Virus record (IMG/VR): IMGVR_UViG_3300035670_000169
Coordinates: 1 to 64,000 of that record
Reading direction: 5' to 3' (one strand)
DNA length: 64,000 nt
DNA from: a virus
The notes below the pieces were generated by a model, which saw only the letters and a program-made list of their open reading frames with translations, did no database searches and had not been told where the DNA came from. The translations under genes were made by a program, and so were the position numbers. How positions within the stretch are numbered: the stretch's first letter is position 1; each line of letters opens with the position of its first letter. This document shows, piece by piece, positions 1-6,652 of the stretch.

Positions 1-447
1 ATCCCAATCGTTCAGGATATAGACGAGTGGGTTGTCCTTCGTGAAGCCGCTATGTGTATCAATCCCGATAGCGGAGAATGCTACTATAACTGGCATGCTG
101 TCGCTGACAAACGAGGACTTGCTCCCGAAGGATTCCACGTTCCGTCACATATGGAGTGGCTTGAACTTATTAGGTGCTGTGGGGGTGATGAGAAAGCGGG
201 TAACTTGTTGAAATCAACGAAGAAGTGGGGCGGAACTGGGCCTGTCAAAGGATTCAATGCCATCCCTTCAGGGTACCGAAGCGAACATGGAATCTTCAAC
301 TATGATGAGTTCTACGCGAGTTGGTGGTCTTCCTCCCCTAATGGTTCAGCGGCTTGGTACTGCTCCGTGAACTCTGGCTACTCGAATGTCTACCGAGGCA
401 GTGCCAACTTTCAAAACGGCTTCCCTATCCGCTTAATCAAAGACTGA
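1..447 (+). CDS. FISUMP-domain (C-type-lectin-like) protein, 5' end outside window
   Basis: The frame is open from base 1, so the ATG at 52 is probably internal and the gene starts upstream. The visible 148 residues match the Fibrobacter succinogenes major paralogous domain (TIGR02145 type): YYNWHAV, RGLAPEGFHVPS, EWLELI, KSTKKW, GFNAIPSGYR, WWSSS and a C-terminal NGFPIRLIKD. This family has a C-type-lectin-like fold and binds ligands at surfaces. In phages and Bacteroidota it is a known target class for diversity-generating retroelements. The codons between WWSSS and the end are mostly NNC or NNT, as expected if a template of AAC/AAT codons had been mutated at A. No reverse transcriptase or template repeat was seen in this window. 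A role in host binding is inference. The domain call is strong; the true start is not visible. Confidence 0.88.
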   Translation: MPIVQDIDEWVVLREAAMCINPDSGECYYNWHAVADKRGLAPEGFHVPSHMEWLELIRCCGGDEKAGNLLKSTKKWGGTGPVKGFNAIPSGYRSEHGIFNYDEFYASWWSSSPNGSAAWYCSVNSGYSNVYRGSANFQNGFPIRLIKD

Positions 448-450
448 ACA

Positions 451-645
451 ATGACAGAAAACAACGAACTAGATGAACTACGGGACATCTTCGATACCAT
501 CCACCCATTCCAAATAGAATTCGATGACTACTCATTCGAACGCAGATGGCAAGAGTTCAAGCGCAAGTACAACAACAGCGCCACGAACTACTACAACAAC
601 GTCACCACCAAATACAGGGAGAGATGCTCGGCATACTCATCGTAA
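451..645 (+). CDS. small acidic/aromatic hypothetical protein
   Basis: A 64-residue ORF begins 3 bp after the FISUMP gene stops. It has an acidic N-terminal half (ELDELRDIFDTIHPF) and a Tyr/Asn-rich C-terminal half. The overlapping frame in 524-682 reads as a Thr-rich low-complexity string, which marks that other frame as the shadow. The end of this gene overlaps the tiny membrane peptide gene that starts at 624. I do not recognise the family. Confidence 0.6.
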   Translation: MTENNELDELRDIFDTIHPFQIEFDDYSFERRWQEFKRKYNNSATNYYNNVTTKYRERCSAYSS

Positions 646-686
646 TATGCGCCCTAGTACTAATCGTCAAAGTCTCAAAGAGATGA
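624..686 (+). CDS. 20-residue transmembrane micropeptide
   Basis: The ATG at 624 opens a frame of 20 codons: MLGILIVICALVLIVKVSKR. It is one uninterrupted hydrophobic segment followed by a basic tail (KVSKR), as in a single-pass inner-membrane peptide with its C-terminus in the cytoplasm. AGGGAG just upstream is a good ribosome-binding site. Its TGA (684-686) overlaps the next ATG (683-685) as ATGA, so the next gene is probably translated by coupling. It starts inside the end of the preceding ORF. The role is unknown. Small phage membrane peptides can act in superinfection exclusion, lysis timing or membrane remodelling, but nothing here decides between these. Confidence 0.6.
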   Translation: MLGILIVICALVLIVKVSKR

Positions 687-898
687 TATACGGAATCAAA
701 TACACCTACACCACGGAAGTTGTGGACTACCTCGTGCAGAAGTACGGGATTGAAGTTGAACTGACCGAGACGGAAAAGGAATTCATCCTGAAGTCTGTGA
801 ACGAACAGGTCAGCAACCACGTGGATGCACTAGTGCACGCGGAGATCGTCCGCAACCTCGTCGAATACCAACTCCTCGACAGCCTTAACATCGATTAA
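683..898 (+). CDS. hypothetical protein, 71 aa
   Basis: The frame is open from 524, but the upstream part reads as a Thr-rich shadow of the preceding gene. The start chosen is the ATG at 683, which forms an ATGA overlap with the micropeptide stop. The 71-residue product begins MIYGIKYTYTTEVVDYLVQKYG and continues as a mostly helical, acidic protein (VELTETEKEFILKSVNEQV). No catalytic motif is visible and I do not recognise the family. Confidence 0.65.
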   Translation: MIYGIKYTYTTEVVDYLVQKYGIEVELTETEKEFILKSVNEQVSNHVDALVHAEIVRNLVEYQLLDSLNID

Positions 899-907
899 CA
901 TCCAAAA

Positions 908-939
908 TTTGGATTCAAGAAAACCTCGTCTAATCTTTG
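908..939 (+). promoter_or_regulatory. possible Bacteroidota-type promoter before the DUF932 gene
   Basis: TTTG at 908-911 is followed after 19 bp by TAATCTTTG at 931-939. The Bacteroidota consensus is TTTG/TTG, about 19-21 bp, then TAnnTTTG. Here the downstream box has one extra base between TA and TTTG. It lies 24 bp before the ATG at 963. Confidence 0.4.
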
Positions 940-962
940 TCTCATCAAACAACCAACAAACA

Positions 963-1823
963 ATGTCTAACTACAAGCAAATGGCGGAAGCCAACGGACT
1001 CGGATGGAATGTCATCAAGACCCCTATGTACACCAAGGTCGATGGTGTAGAACGTGAGACCCCATACTACGCCATCCAAAGGGATGACAATGGGGACGTG
1101 TTTCAGAGCGTTACGGGACGCTACGAAATCTTTCAGAACAGCGAGTTGTTTGAACTCGCAGACAGCGTTGCAAGTGCCACGTTGCTCCCAGTCGCAAAGG
1201 CAGGTGTCATCGCAGGTGGTCGCCTAGTGTACGTGCAACTGCTTCAGAACACGCTGTCGGGCATCGGAGCGAACAACGATTCAGTTCGTCAGTACATCAC
1301 CTGCCTGAACAGCCACGATGGAACCAAGTCTGTTTCGTGGGGTATCACCAACTTCACAATCTCATGTCAGAACACGTTCAACCGAGCGTACAAGGAGGCA
1401 TCCAACAAGGTCAAACACACGTTAACATCCATCAGCCGTCTGCGCGACGATGTTAGCAAAGTGATGGCCCTACAAGGCGAGAATCGCCGCCTAGAGGATA
1501 TGATCTTCGAGCTAGAGGCACAGCAGGTAGACAACGACTACATCGACAAGTTCCTCGAGAACATCACAGGCATCCGCATCCGCGATGGTCGTGAGGCACT
1601 CACAGATATCCACGGACGTGCCATCAATCGTGCAGAGCGCATCCTCGAATCGGTCGAGTCAGAGATGGCGCAGAAAGGACGCACCAAGTGGGGCTTGTGG
1701 AGCGGTGTAACCCACTACACCACGCACGTTGCAGGTCGTGAGTCTACACGCGGCATCTCCAAGATGTCAGGTACTTCGCAGATGCTCGACGAGCGGGCCT
1801 TGGAACTCCTGCAAACGATGTGA
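963..1823 (+). CDS. DUF932 family phage/plasmid-like protein
   Basis: The frame extends upstream to a TTG at 909. The ATG at 963 is the better start because the family begins near here and the extension is Lys/Ser-rich and unconserved-looking. The 286-residue product shows the DUF932 (TIGR03299-like) pattern: YYAIQRDDNGDVFQSVTGRYEIFQNSE, a central VRQYITCLNSHDGTKSV, and ITNFTISCQNTFNRA. The C-terminal third is helical and charged. The family is common on phages and plasmids and its biochemical role is not established. It is the first larger gene of the early block and may have its own promoter at 908-939. Confidence 0.85.
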   Translation: MSNYKQMAEANGLGWNVIKTPMYTKVDGVERETPYYAIQRDDNGDVFQSVTGRYEIFQNSELFELADSVASATLLPVAKAGVIAGGRLVYVQLLQNTLSGIGANNDSVRQYITCLNSHDGTKSVSWGITNFTISCQNTFNRAYKEASNKVKHTLTSISRLRDDVSKVMALQGENRRLEDMIFELEAQQVDNDYIDKFLENITGIRIRDGREALTDIHGRAINRAERILESVESEMAQKGRTKWGLWSGVTHYTTHVAGRESTRGISKMSGTSQMLDERALELLQTM

Positions 1824-1830
1824 TTGGAAC

Positions 1831-1852
1831 GGGGAGGGGGCAACTCCTCCCC
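1831..1852 (+). other. GC-rich hairpin after the DUF932 gene
   Basis: GGGGAGG (1831-1837) pairs with CCTCCCC (1846-1852) across an 8-base loop. It starts 7 bp after the DUF932 stop codon. No U-tract follows, so it is either a weak or factor-dependent terminator or an mRNA-stabilising hairpin. Confidence 0.5.
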
Positions 1853-1886
1853 ACCATCCCCTCAATGAGATACAAAACAAAATCAA

Positions 1887-2093
1887 ATGAGCTACATCTA
1901 CGCAGTTGAGGTTGTCCACTACAACAATGCAGTTGTGCGAGTGGCAGAACACACCAACGAACAGAGTGCGTTTGAAGAAAAAGTAAAGCAAACAAACAAC
2001 ATCAGAGAAGAATGGAAGCAAATCATCCACAACAAGAATCAGTTGCCCCAGGTTCGGATTGTGAAGTTGAGTTCGGAGGTTCTGTTCATGTAA
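1887..2093 (+). CDS. hypothetical protein, 68 aa
   Basis: This short protein reads MSYIYAVEVVHYNNAVVRVAEH, then a charged helical stretch. The pattern suggests a small alpha/beta protein. Its last 82 bases overlap the next gene in another frame. I do not recognise it. The ATG follows an A-rich leader with no clear Shine-Dalgarno, which is common in Bacteroidota. Confidence 0.6.
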   Translation: MSYIYAVEVVHYNNAVVRVAEHTNEQSAFEEKVKQTNNIREEWKQIIHNKNQLPQVRIVKLSSEVLFM

Positions 2094-2509
2094 ACATAGC
2101 CCCTGAAGAGATCGAGAAGATTCGAGGCATCTTCCTCTCCATCAACAAGCCAAACGAGAAGAGCGCAAAGCCGTACCTGATGCACGATATGGCCTTGGCA
2201 AATGCCCTGCTAGGCAAGTCAACCCTCACCAACATCGGAGCGGCATTCAAGAAGCACCACGCCACAATAATCTTCTACAGAAAGAATCACGATGGGAATA
2301 TGCGGTTTTGGAAGGGCTATTCAGAGATGTTCGATTCAGCGAACGTAGTTGTAAAGGGATACCTTGACTACCACGGGTCTGTAGCCCTCGAAGAACGTGC
2401 AGAGCGCATAGAGAGCACCATCGCATTCCTCACCAAGAGACTAGAACTGATTCGATCAGACATCGAGAGAGCAAACCGATTGGCAAAACTCCCAAAACAA
2501 AACCAATGA
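2012..2509 (+). CDS. DnaA domain IV-like DNA-binding protein (tentative)
   Basis: The 165-residue protein starts inside the previous gene at an ATG preceded by AGAGAAGA. Residues about 50-90 (ALANALLGKSTLTNIGAAFKKHHATI) resemble the C-terminal DNA-binding domain of DnaA, where a helix pair is followed by SLxxIGxxFGxRDHTTV. The match is to HHATI rather than the classic DHTTV. The C-terminal 50 residues (ALEERAERIESTIAFLTKRLELIRSDIERANRL) look like a coiled coil. It could mark a replication origin nearby or act as a regulator. The assignment is by eye only; a profile search against Bac_DnaA_C would decide it. Confidence 0.55.
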   Translation: MEANHPQQESVAPGSDCEVEFGGSVHVNIAPEEIEKIRGIFLSINKPNEKSAKPYLMHDMALANALLGKSTLTNIGAAFKKHHATIIFYRKNHDGNMRFWKGYSEMFDSANVVVKGYLDYHGSVALEERAERIESTIAFLTKRLELIRSDIERANRLAKLPKQNQ

Positions 2510-2691
2510 ACATCCTTCAGGATATGAATTCAATCGAATTGAATGAACTGCGTGACAAAGCGAAGCTATTCGACAAGATCGTCGCAGTGTACAAAAACAA
2601 CTCGAACGACATCAGCAACCACGGCAAGATCGTCAGCGAGATTATGCTAGTGATGAACGATGCTCACCAATACGGATTTATTAAAGACTGA
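2506..2691 (+). CDS. hypothetical protein, 61 aa
   Basis: A small helical protein (MNILQDMNSIELNELRDKAKLFDKIVAVYK) whose ATG overlaps the stop of the DnaA-like gene as ATGA. This indicates translational coupling. No motif was recognised. Confidence 0.65.
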   Translation: MNILQDMNSIELNELRDKAKLFDKIVAVYKNNSNDISNHGKIVSEIMLVMNDAHQYGFIKD

Positions 2692-2695
2692 AATT

Positions 2696-2893
2696 ATGTG
2701 GACGAAGAAGAGAGATTCATACAAGCCCACAGGGCCGAAGATTATGTCTACTGCCAAGTCAGAGAATATGGAGATGTCATTCAACGAATGGCAAGCACAC
2801 CTGTACAAGGAACGTCTCCGCTGTACTAACTGCGACAACGTAGACGAACGTGCAGAACTGCTGTTTAAGTTCCTTAACGGAGGCAAGAAGTGA
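2696..2893 (+). CDS. hypothetical protein, 65 aa, one CxxC pair
   Basis: The frame opens at 2660, but the ATG at 2696 lies 4 bp after the previous stop and is the likely start (MWTKKRDSYKPTGPK). A CTNCD motif near residue 45 could bind metal only with a partner, since no second pair is present. The stop overlaps the next ATG (TGATG). The function is unknown. Confidence 0.6.
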   Translation: MWTKKRDSYKPTGPKIMSTAKSENMEMSFNEWQAHLYKERLRCTNCDNVDERAELLFKFLNGGKK

Positions 2894-3288
2894 TGGCAAA
2901 GATCAAAGTCCGCTTCCACCTAGCCAAGGGCGAGAACTACCTCCATTGGCAAGTTAAAATTGGTGAAAATGTTGTGTACTATGACCCTTCTGAAGTATGT
3001 TTGATGATGACAAACGCACGGCTAGTGAACCACAAGTCTACAGCACAGAAGATCTTCGAAGGACAGAACAAGACGGTGTGTGCTTGGGTGTCGTGCGATG
3101 CACTGGGTGTCGTGGCTACGGGTTCTTTAGAGGCTGTTGGTTTGATCAATAATACTGACCTTGAAGATCAGATAGTGTACAACCCCAAACGTCAGCCCAA
3201 CTGGGTTAATGTGTACGGAGACATCTTGGATGGGACAACCCACAAGAAAATCATTTCAATCGAAAACCGCTTATACGTGCAAGTATGA
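2893..3288 (+). CDS. hypothetical beta-rich protein, 131 aa
   Basis: The GTG at 2890 and ATG at 2893 are both possible; the ATG overlapping the previous TGA is preferred. The protein (MAKIKVRFHLAKGENYLHWQVKIGENVVYYDP) alternates short beta-like strands and ends with ISIENRLYVQV. It has a few Cys residues (CLMMT, CAWVSC) but no clear metal site. I do not recognise the family, though the length and context fit a conserved early phage protein. Confidence 0.65.
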   Translation: MAKIKVRFHLAKGENYLHWQVKIGENVVYYDPSEVCLMMTNARLVNHKSTAQKIFEGQNKTVCAWVSCDALGVVATGSLEAVGLINNTDLEDQIVYNPKRQPNWVNVYGDILDGTTHKKIISIENRLYVQV

Positions 3289-3515
3289 CAGAAGAAATCA
3301 AATACCCCAACGGACTGCGAAATTACCTTGAGACACTCGTTATGATGTCAACTGAACTCGGAGATAGAGACCTGCCCATGCATCTCATCAACTACATAGA
3401 CCCCGCTATCGAATGGGCGGAAGAGTTCGAGCAAATACACAACGGCAGAGTGTGGGATGGTGATTGGTTTGATGCAATCCTAGATTTTATCGATAAAAAG
3501 ATGTTAGAGACATGA
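3285..3515 (+). CDS. hypothetical acidic protein, 76 aa
   Basis: It begins with an ATGA overlap with the preceding gene and ends with another to the following gene. The product (MTEEIKYPNGLRNYLETLVMMSTELG) is acidic and helical with several Trp residues (EWAEEFEQIH, VWDGDWFDAI). No known domain was recognised. Acidic small proteins of early phage regions sometimes mimic DNA or bind host proteins, but nothing here proves that. Confidence 0.65.
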   Translation: MTEEIKYPNGLRNYLETLVMMSTELGDRDLPMHLINYIDPAIEWAEEFEQIHNGRVWDGDWFDAILDFIDKKMLET

Positions 3516-3781
3516 AAACACCACTTCAACAAATGATCGACAGAATCCGCCAACGAGCGGCTCTGCTCGACACGGATGACAAGTTTGGTTACTACGGATC
3601 AGAGATTCTGTTGAGCGTAGCAAAGATGGGGGAGCAGATGCTAGCGGATGAGAAGGAGGCTTTCTGTAAATTTGCGATCTCACACGTCTACGATAAACGC
3701 AATGTAGTGGCCTTGTTCAATGAGGTATTTGAAGAGCAAGAACAATCCCTATCAGGTATAAATGCGCCCGAAGAGAGCTAA
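3512..3781 (+). CDS. hypothetical helical protein, 89 aa
   Basis: It starts in an ATGA overlap (MKTPLQQMIDRIRQRAALLDTDDKFGYYGSEILL). The protein is predicted helical with a few Cys/Met and an acidic C-terminus (EVFEEQEQSLSG). It is of the kind found next to MazG and other early genes in Bacteroidota phages. The family was not recognised. Confidence 0.65.
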   Translation: MKTPLQQMIDRIRQRAALLDTDDKFGYYGSEILLSVAKMGEQMLADEKEAFCKFAISHVYDKRNVVALFNEVFEEQEQSLSGINAPEES

Positions 3782-3827
3782 ACTATACCCTTTTGCCCCT
3801 ATTTTTAATTCACAGCACCCAAAAATC

Positions 3828-4370
3828 ATGATGACCGACGAAAGAAAAAGAGAACTGATTAACATCCTGACTAAAGGAAATGAGGATCAATTGAAATCAA
3901 TTGAGGAGAGCGAGTTCATTGAACTAGCGGAAGGTCCGAACAACGACATAGCTGATGCGGCTATGGTTGAATTGCATGAACGATTCGACACATCGTACGT
4001 TTGGTGTCCTCACCTTGATTATGCCGTAGTAAAACTACGTGAGTGTGTACGAATGCGAGACCACAGCACAGACAGCTTCGAACATATCGCCGATGATGTC
4101 CTTGACTGGGCAGAGGCAAGGGGTTTAATTTCACCTAACAACACAACAAGGCAGATGCTGAAGGTTATGGAGGAAGTTGGTGAGTTAGCGGGTGGTGTTG
4201 CAAAGAATAACGGAACTGAAATCCGTGATGCTATTGGTGACGTGATGGTCACCCTTGTAATCCTCTCTGCACAGCTGGGATACGCCCCTGTAGAGTGCTT
4301 CCGCGAAGCATATGATACTATCAAAAACAGGACTGGTGTCACAAAGAATGGTGTGTTTATCAAGGACTAA
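3828..4370 (+). CDS. mazG: MazG-like nucleotide pyrophosphohydrolase
   Basis: The C-terminal half carries the all-alpha NTP pyrophosphatase signature: KVMEEVGELAGGVAKN (the EExxE helix) and then EIRDAIGDVMVTLVIL (the ExxD helix), which coordinate Mg2+. The enzyme hydrolyses (d)NTPs to (d)NMP and PPi. In phages it is thought to adjust nucleotide or alarmone pools. The N-terminal 90 residues are an unrecognised acidic extension. The frame is open from 3762, but the paired ATGs at 3828/3831 are the first plausible starts; the upstream 66 bases read as intergenic. It acts with NrdJ and ThyX in nucleotide supply. Confidence 0.85.
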   Translation: MMTDERKRELINILTKGNEDQLKSIEESEFIELAEGPNNDIADAAMVELHERFDTSYVWCPHLDYAVVKLRECVRMRDHSTDSFEHIADDVLDWAEARGLISPNNTTRQMLKVMEEVGELAGGVAKNNGTEIRDAIGDVMVTLVILSAQLGYAPVECFREAYDTIKNRTGVTKNGVFIKD

Positions 4371-4373
4371 CGC

Positions 4374-4404
4374 TTGCAAATCGCCCGTACATTCACTATC
4401 TTTA
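4374..4404 (+). promoter_or_regulatory. Bacteroidota-type promoter
   Basis: TTG (4374-4376), a 20-bp spacer, then TATCTTTA (4397-4404), which matches TAnnTTTG at all fixed positions but the last. The spacing equals that of the promoter at 8916-8946. The next plausible start codon, at 4414, is only 9 bp downstream, so the transcript would have a very short leader. It would drive the recombination cluster. Confidence 0.6.
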
Positions 4405-4413
4405 TGATTCAAT

Positions 4414-4557
4414 ATGGATCAGATCGAGATCATCTATCACTACACACGTAGTGGACAATCGTTTATCACCCCGTCACTGCTAGTCGCGTCTTTGAGGGCG
4501 CACGGAGACATCCACTCGGAGGAATACCTTGTCTCCGAGGATGGCGCGGGCTACTGA
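4414..4557 (+). CDS. small hypothetical protein, 47 aa
   Basis: An ATG at 4414 opens 47 codons (MDQIEIIYHYTRSGQSFITP ... EDGAGY) directly behind a promoter-like sequence. It fills the otherwise empty gap between MazG and ERF. The product resembles a small beta-rich protein. No family was recognised. The start position and filled gap support it; there is no other evidence. Confidence 0.5.
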   Translation: MDQIEIIYHYTRSGQSFITPSLLVASLRAHGDIHSEEYLVSEDGAGY

Positions 4558-4587
4558 TATCGTCAAACAAACCTTCATTTCAATTTA

Positions 4588-5169
4588 ATGAACATTCAAT
4601 CAAAGTTGCTGGCTGTTCAGTCAGAATTAAAAGCCCCCAAGGGTCAGTTCAATTCCTTTGGTAAGTACAAGTATCGCTCCTGCGAGGACATCCTCGAAGC
4701 TGTGAAGCCCTTGCTCGTAAAACACAATCTGACCCTCACCATCTCCGACAAAATCGAAGAGTATGGGGGACGTGTATACATCATGTCGACGGTGACTGTC
4801 TTTGATCATGATGGGAACGCGCACAGCGTGAATGCCTATGCTCGTGAAGAGGATTCCAAGAAGGGCATGGATGCATCGCAGGTAACTGGTGCAACATCAT
4901 CCTATGCACGCAAGTACGCCCTCAATGGGATGTTCTTGATCGACGACACCAAGGACAGCGATGCCACCAACACGCACGGCAAAGAGGAAGCACCAAAGCC
5001 TGTAGAACAGCCACAGCAGGAACAGCAGGAGCCGTCCATCATGGACAAAGCTATAGCGTATATCAAGAGCGCATCGGACAAGCAGAAGGCATATGACAAC
5101 ATCATGTCCAAGTACGATGCTCAACTCTCTGCCGCACAGAAGACGGCAATCAAGAAGTTCGTTCGATGA
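4588..5169 (+). CDS. erf: ERF-family single-strand annealing recombinase
   Basis: The 193-residue protein has the ERF superfamily layout. The N-terminus is SKLLAVQSELKAPKGQFNSFGKYKYRS, followed by EDILEAVKPLLVKHNL. The signature end of the core is QVTGATSSYARKYALNGMFLIDDTKDSDA. ERF proteins form rings that anneal complementary single strands during phage recombination and genome circularisation. After a Pro/Gln-rich linker (about 135-155) there is a small helical C-terminal segment. Its stop overlaps the ATG of the PD-(D/E)XK nuclease, the usual exonuclease partner, so the two probably work as a recombinase pair. Confidence 0.93.
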   Translation: MNIQSKLLAVQSELKAPKGQFNSFGKYKYRSCEDILEAVKPLLVKHNLTLTISDKIEEYGGRVYIMSTVTVFDHDGNAHSVNAYAREEDSKKGMDASQVTGATSSYARKYALNGMFLIDDTKDSDATNTHGKEEAPKPVEQPQQEQQEPSIMDKAIAYIKSASDKQKAYDNIMSKYDAQLSAAQKTAIKKFVR

Positions 5170-5951
5170 AGAACTTGCCAGACATCCTATTCGAGCGTTA
5201 CGGAAAGTCACACCTTTCGTATAGCAGTATCAAGAACGCCCTCAATGACATGGCGTTGTTCGATGCCTACATGACAAGACAGATAACCTATACTTCAGAT
5301 GCCCTGAAGTTCGGTTCGCTGTACGATATGCTCATCTTCGATCGCGACAAGGCGATTGAGACGTACACAATTTTAGATCATGATTTAATCATGGGACGGT
5401 GTTCAGTAGCAACCCAGTCTACGAAGTCACCCAAGGCCACCAAGGAATACAAGGAGGTCAAGGAAGCACTTGAGTTTGAACTTGCGGAGAGTGGGAAGAT
5501 CATCTGCACAAAGGAGGAATACGATATTGCCAACGACATGGTCAATCGACTTGTTGAGTGCGGTTTGATGGACAGCTACCTCAAGGGCAAGTATCAGGTT
5601 CCCGTATACTTCACCCTCGATGGCGCAGAGATCAAGGGCGCATTGGACTGCCTAGGAGACGGGTTTATTTCCGACAGCAAGTCTAGCAAGTCCGTAGATG
5701 GCTTTAGGTACGATGTCAACAAGTTCTGCTACGACCTGCAAGCCTACCTGTACACACAGGCCACAGGGATAAAAGAGTTCTACTGGGTTGTGCAGGAGAA
5801 GACATTCCCCTACCTCCCTGCCCTAGTCAAATGCTCTGAAGAGACGCTCTTCAAGGGGGAGATGAAGTACCACACAGCACTGGCGAGGATCAAGCAATTT
5901 CTTGATTCAGGCAAGAGCTTTACAAAAGACTATGTCGAATACACAGTATGA
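5166..5951 (+). CDS. RecE/Cas4-like PD-(D/E)XK exonuclease
   Basis: This 261-residue protein resembles the putative exodeoxyribonuclease VIII (PDDEXK_12-like) family. Features are YSSIKNALNDMALFDAYM near the start, GSLYDMLIFD, the catalytic core GALDCLGDGFISDSKSSKS (Asp, then D-S-K), and YDLQAYLYTQATG after it, which is the conserved QxxxY helix. Such enzymes resect double-stranded ends to give single strands for an annealing protein. It starts in an ATGA overlap with erf, and its own stop overlaps a tiny membrane peptide gene. The pairing supports a Red-like recombination role. Confidence 0.85.
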   Translation: MKNLPDILFERYGKSHLSYSSIKNALNDMALFDAYMTRQITYTSDALKFGSLYDMLIFDRDKAIETYTILDHDLIMGRCSVATQSTKSPKATKEYKEVKEALEFELAESGKIICTKEEYDIANDMVNRLVECGLMDSYLKGKYQVPVYFTLDGAEIKGALDCLGDGFISDSKSSKSVDGFRYDVNKFCYDLQAYLYTQATGIKEFYWVVQEKTFPYLPALVKCSEETLFKGEMKYHTALARIKQFLDSGKSFTKDYVEYTV

Positions 5952-6022
5952 AGATTCACCACCTCATCCTACTTACAGGAATAATTTCAATCGCAATTCA
6001 CTATCTCATCTTTAATCTTTAA
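5948..6022 (+). CDS. 24-residue transmembrane micropeptide
   Basis: The ATG at 5948 overlaps the nuclease stop (ATGA) and opens 24 codons that begin MKIHHLILLTGIISIAIHY and end LIFNL. This is a single hydrophobic span after a short polar His/Lys start. It fills the gap before the SSB-like gene. It is the second such peptide in the early block, the first being at 624-686. The function is unknown. Confidence 0.55.
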   Translation: MKIHHLILLTGIISIAIHYLIFNL

Positions 6023-6025
6023 GAT

Positions 6026-6328
6026 ATGTCTGAAACAAAGAAGTATGACAGCGTAATCATGGGTTACGCAGAAGAGCCAATGGTTGGTATGGACGGCAAA
6101 ATCCAATCTTGGAAGATCCGTCTGAAGGAACACGAGGTCGCAGAGATCCTCAAGAACTACGTCACTGCAAAGCAGGAGGATGGAAAGGGTGGTAACGTAT
6201 TCCTCACCTTGCGAATCAGCAAGGGAGGTAAGCCGTACTGCACAGTCTATGACCCCCATAGTGCAGGGGCGAAGGAGCAGAAGACTAACAAGGCAAAGGC
6301 CAAGGCAGAAGAGGATCTTCCGTTCTAA
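6026..6328 (+). CDS. SSB-like single-stranded DNA-binding protein (tentative)
   Basis: The 100-residue protein has a beta-rich body (KYDSVIMGYAEEPMVGMDGKIQSWKIRLKEHE, GGNVFLTLRISKGGKPYCTVYDP). It then has a Lys/Ala-rich flexible linker and ends EEDLPF. That ending matches the acidic C-terminal tip of bacterial SSB (consensus DDDIPF), which binds partner proteins. Its place after ERF and the exonuclease fits ssDNA binding. The OB fold cannot be shown by eye, so the body is inferred from the tail and context. Confidence 0.62.
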   Translation: MSETKKYDSVIMGYAEEPMVGMDGKIQSWKIRLKEHEVAEILKNYVTAKQEDGKGGNVFLTLRISKGGKPYCTVYDPHSAGAKEQKTNKAKAKAEEDLPF

Positions 6329-6334
6329 AGGAAT

Positions 6335-6652
6335 ATGTTGAGTTCCAAGATCTTTGGACTCATCGCTGTAATAGAATGGGGGATGAGTGACCTTGAGTTA
6401 CTCACCCCCTATTCTTTTAGCGCGGTAGGCAAATACGGACGAAAGTCTTTCATGGCGCACATAACAGAGCACAAGGACTTCTATGTGGACATACCTGAAC
6501 ACACGAATGATTTCCTTATTCTTTTTATAACAAACAAACACGGGGACAACTGCGTGATCATGTCTCGGAAAAACACAGACCCAGGTCCAATGCATTTCAA
6601 AGACATCAGCACACGCATAATAAATAAGTTTAGACTTGAGTACACCAAATGA
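6335..6652 (+). CDS. hypothetical protein, start uncertain
   Basis: The open frame begins at ATG 6335, but 6373-6418 is a terminator-like hairpin, so an internal start is possible at ATG 6383 (MSDLELLTPYSFSAV) or ATG 6452 (MAHITEHKDFYVDIP). The C-terminal part (NDFLILFITNKHGDNCVIMSRKNTDPGPMHF) looks like a small alpha/beta domain. Its last bases overlap the next gene, which uses TTG. The family was not recognised. Confidence 0.5.
   Translation: MLSSKIFGLIAVIEWGMSDLELLTPYSFSAVGKYGRKSFMAHITEHKDFYVDIPEHTNDFLILFITNKHGDNCVIMSRKNTDPGPMHFKDISTRIINKFRLEYTK
6373..6418 (+). terminator. rho-independent terminator-like hairpin after the SSB-like gene
   Basis: An 18-bp inverted repeat runs from AGAATGGGGG through TGAGTGAC and back as GTTACTCACCCCCTATTCT, with two G-U pairs and one mismatch, around the loop CTTGA. 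It ends in TTTT. It lies 45 bp after the SSB-like stop and inside the 5' part of the next open frame. Confidence 0.6.

Noticed and set aside
524-682. N-terminal extension of the 683-898 frame, Thr-rich
   Set aside because: It is the shifted-frame shadow of the 451-645 gene, and the ATG at 683 has an ATGA junction.
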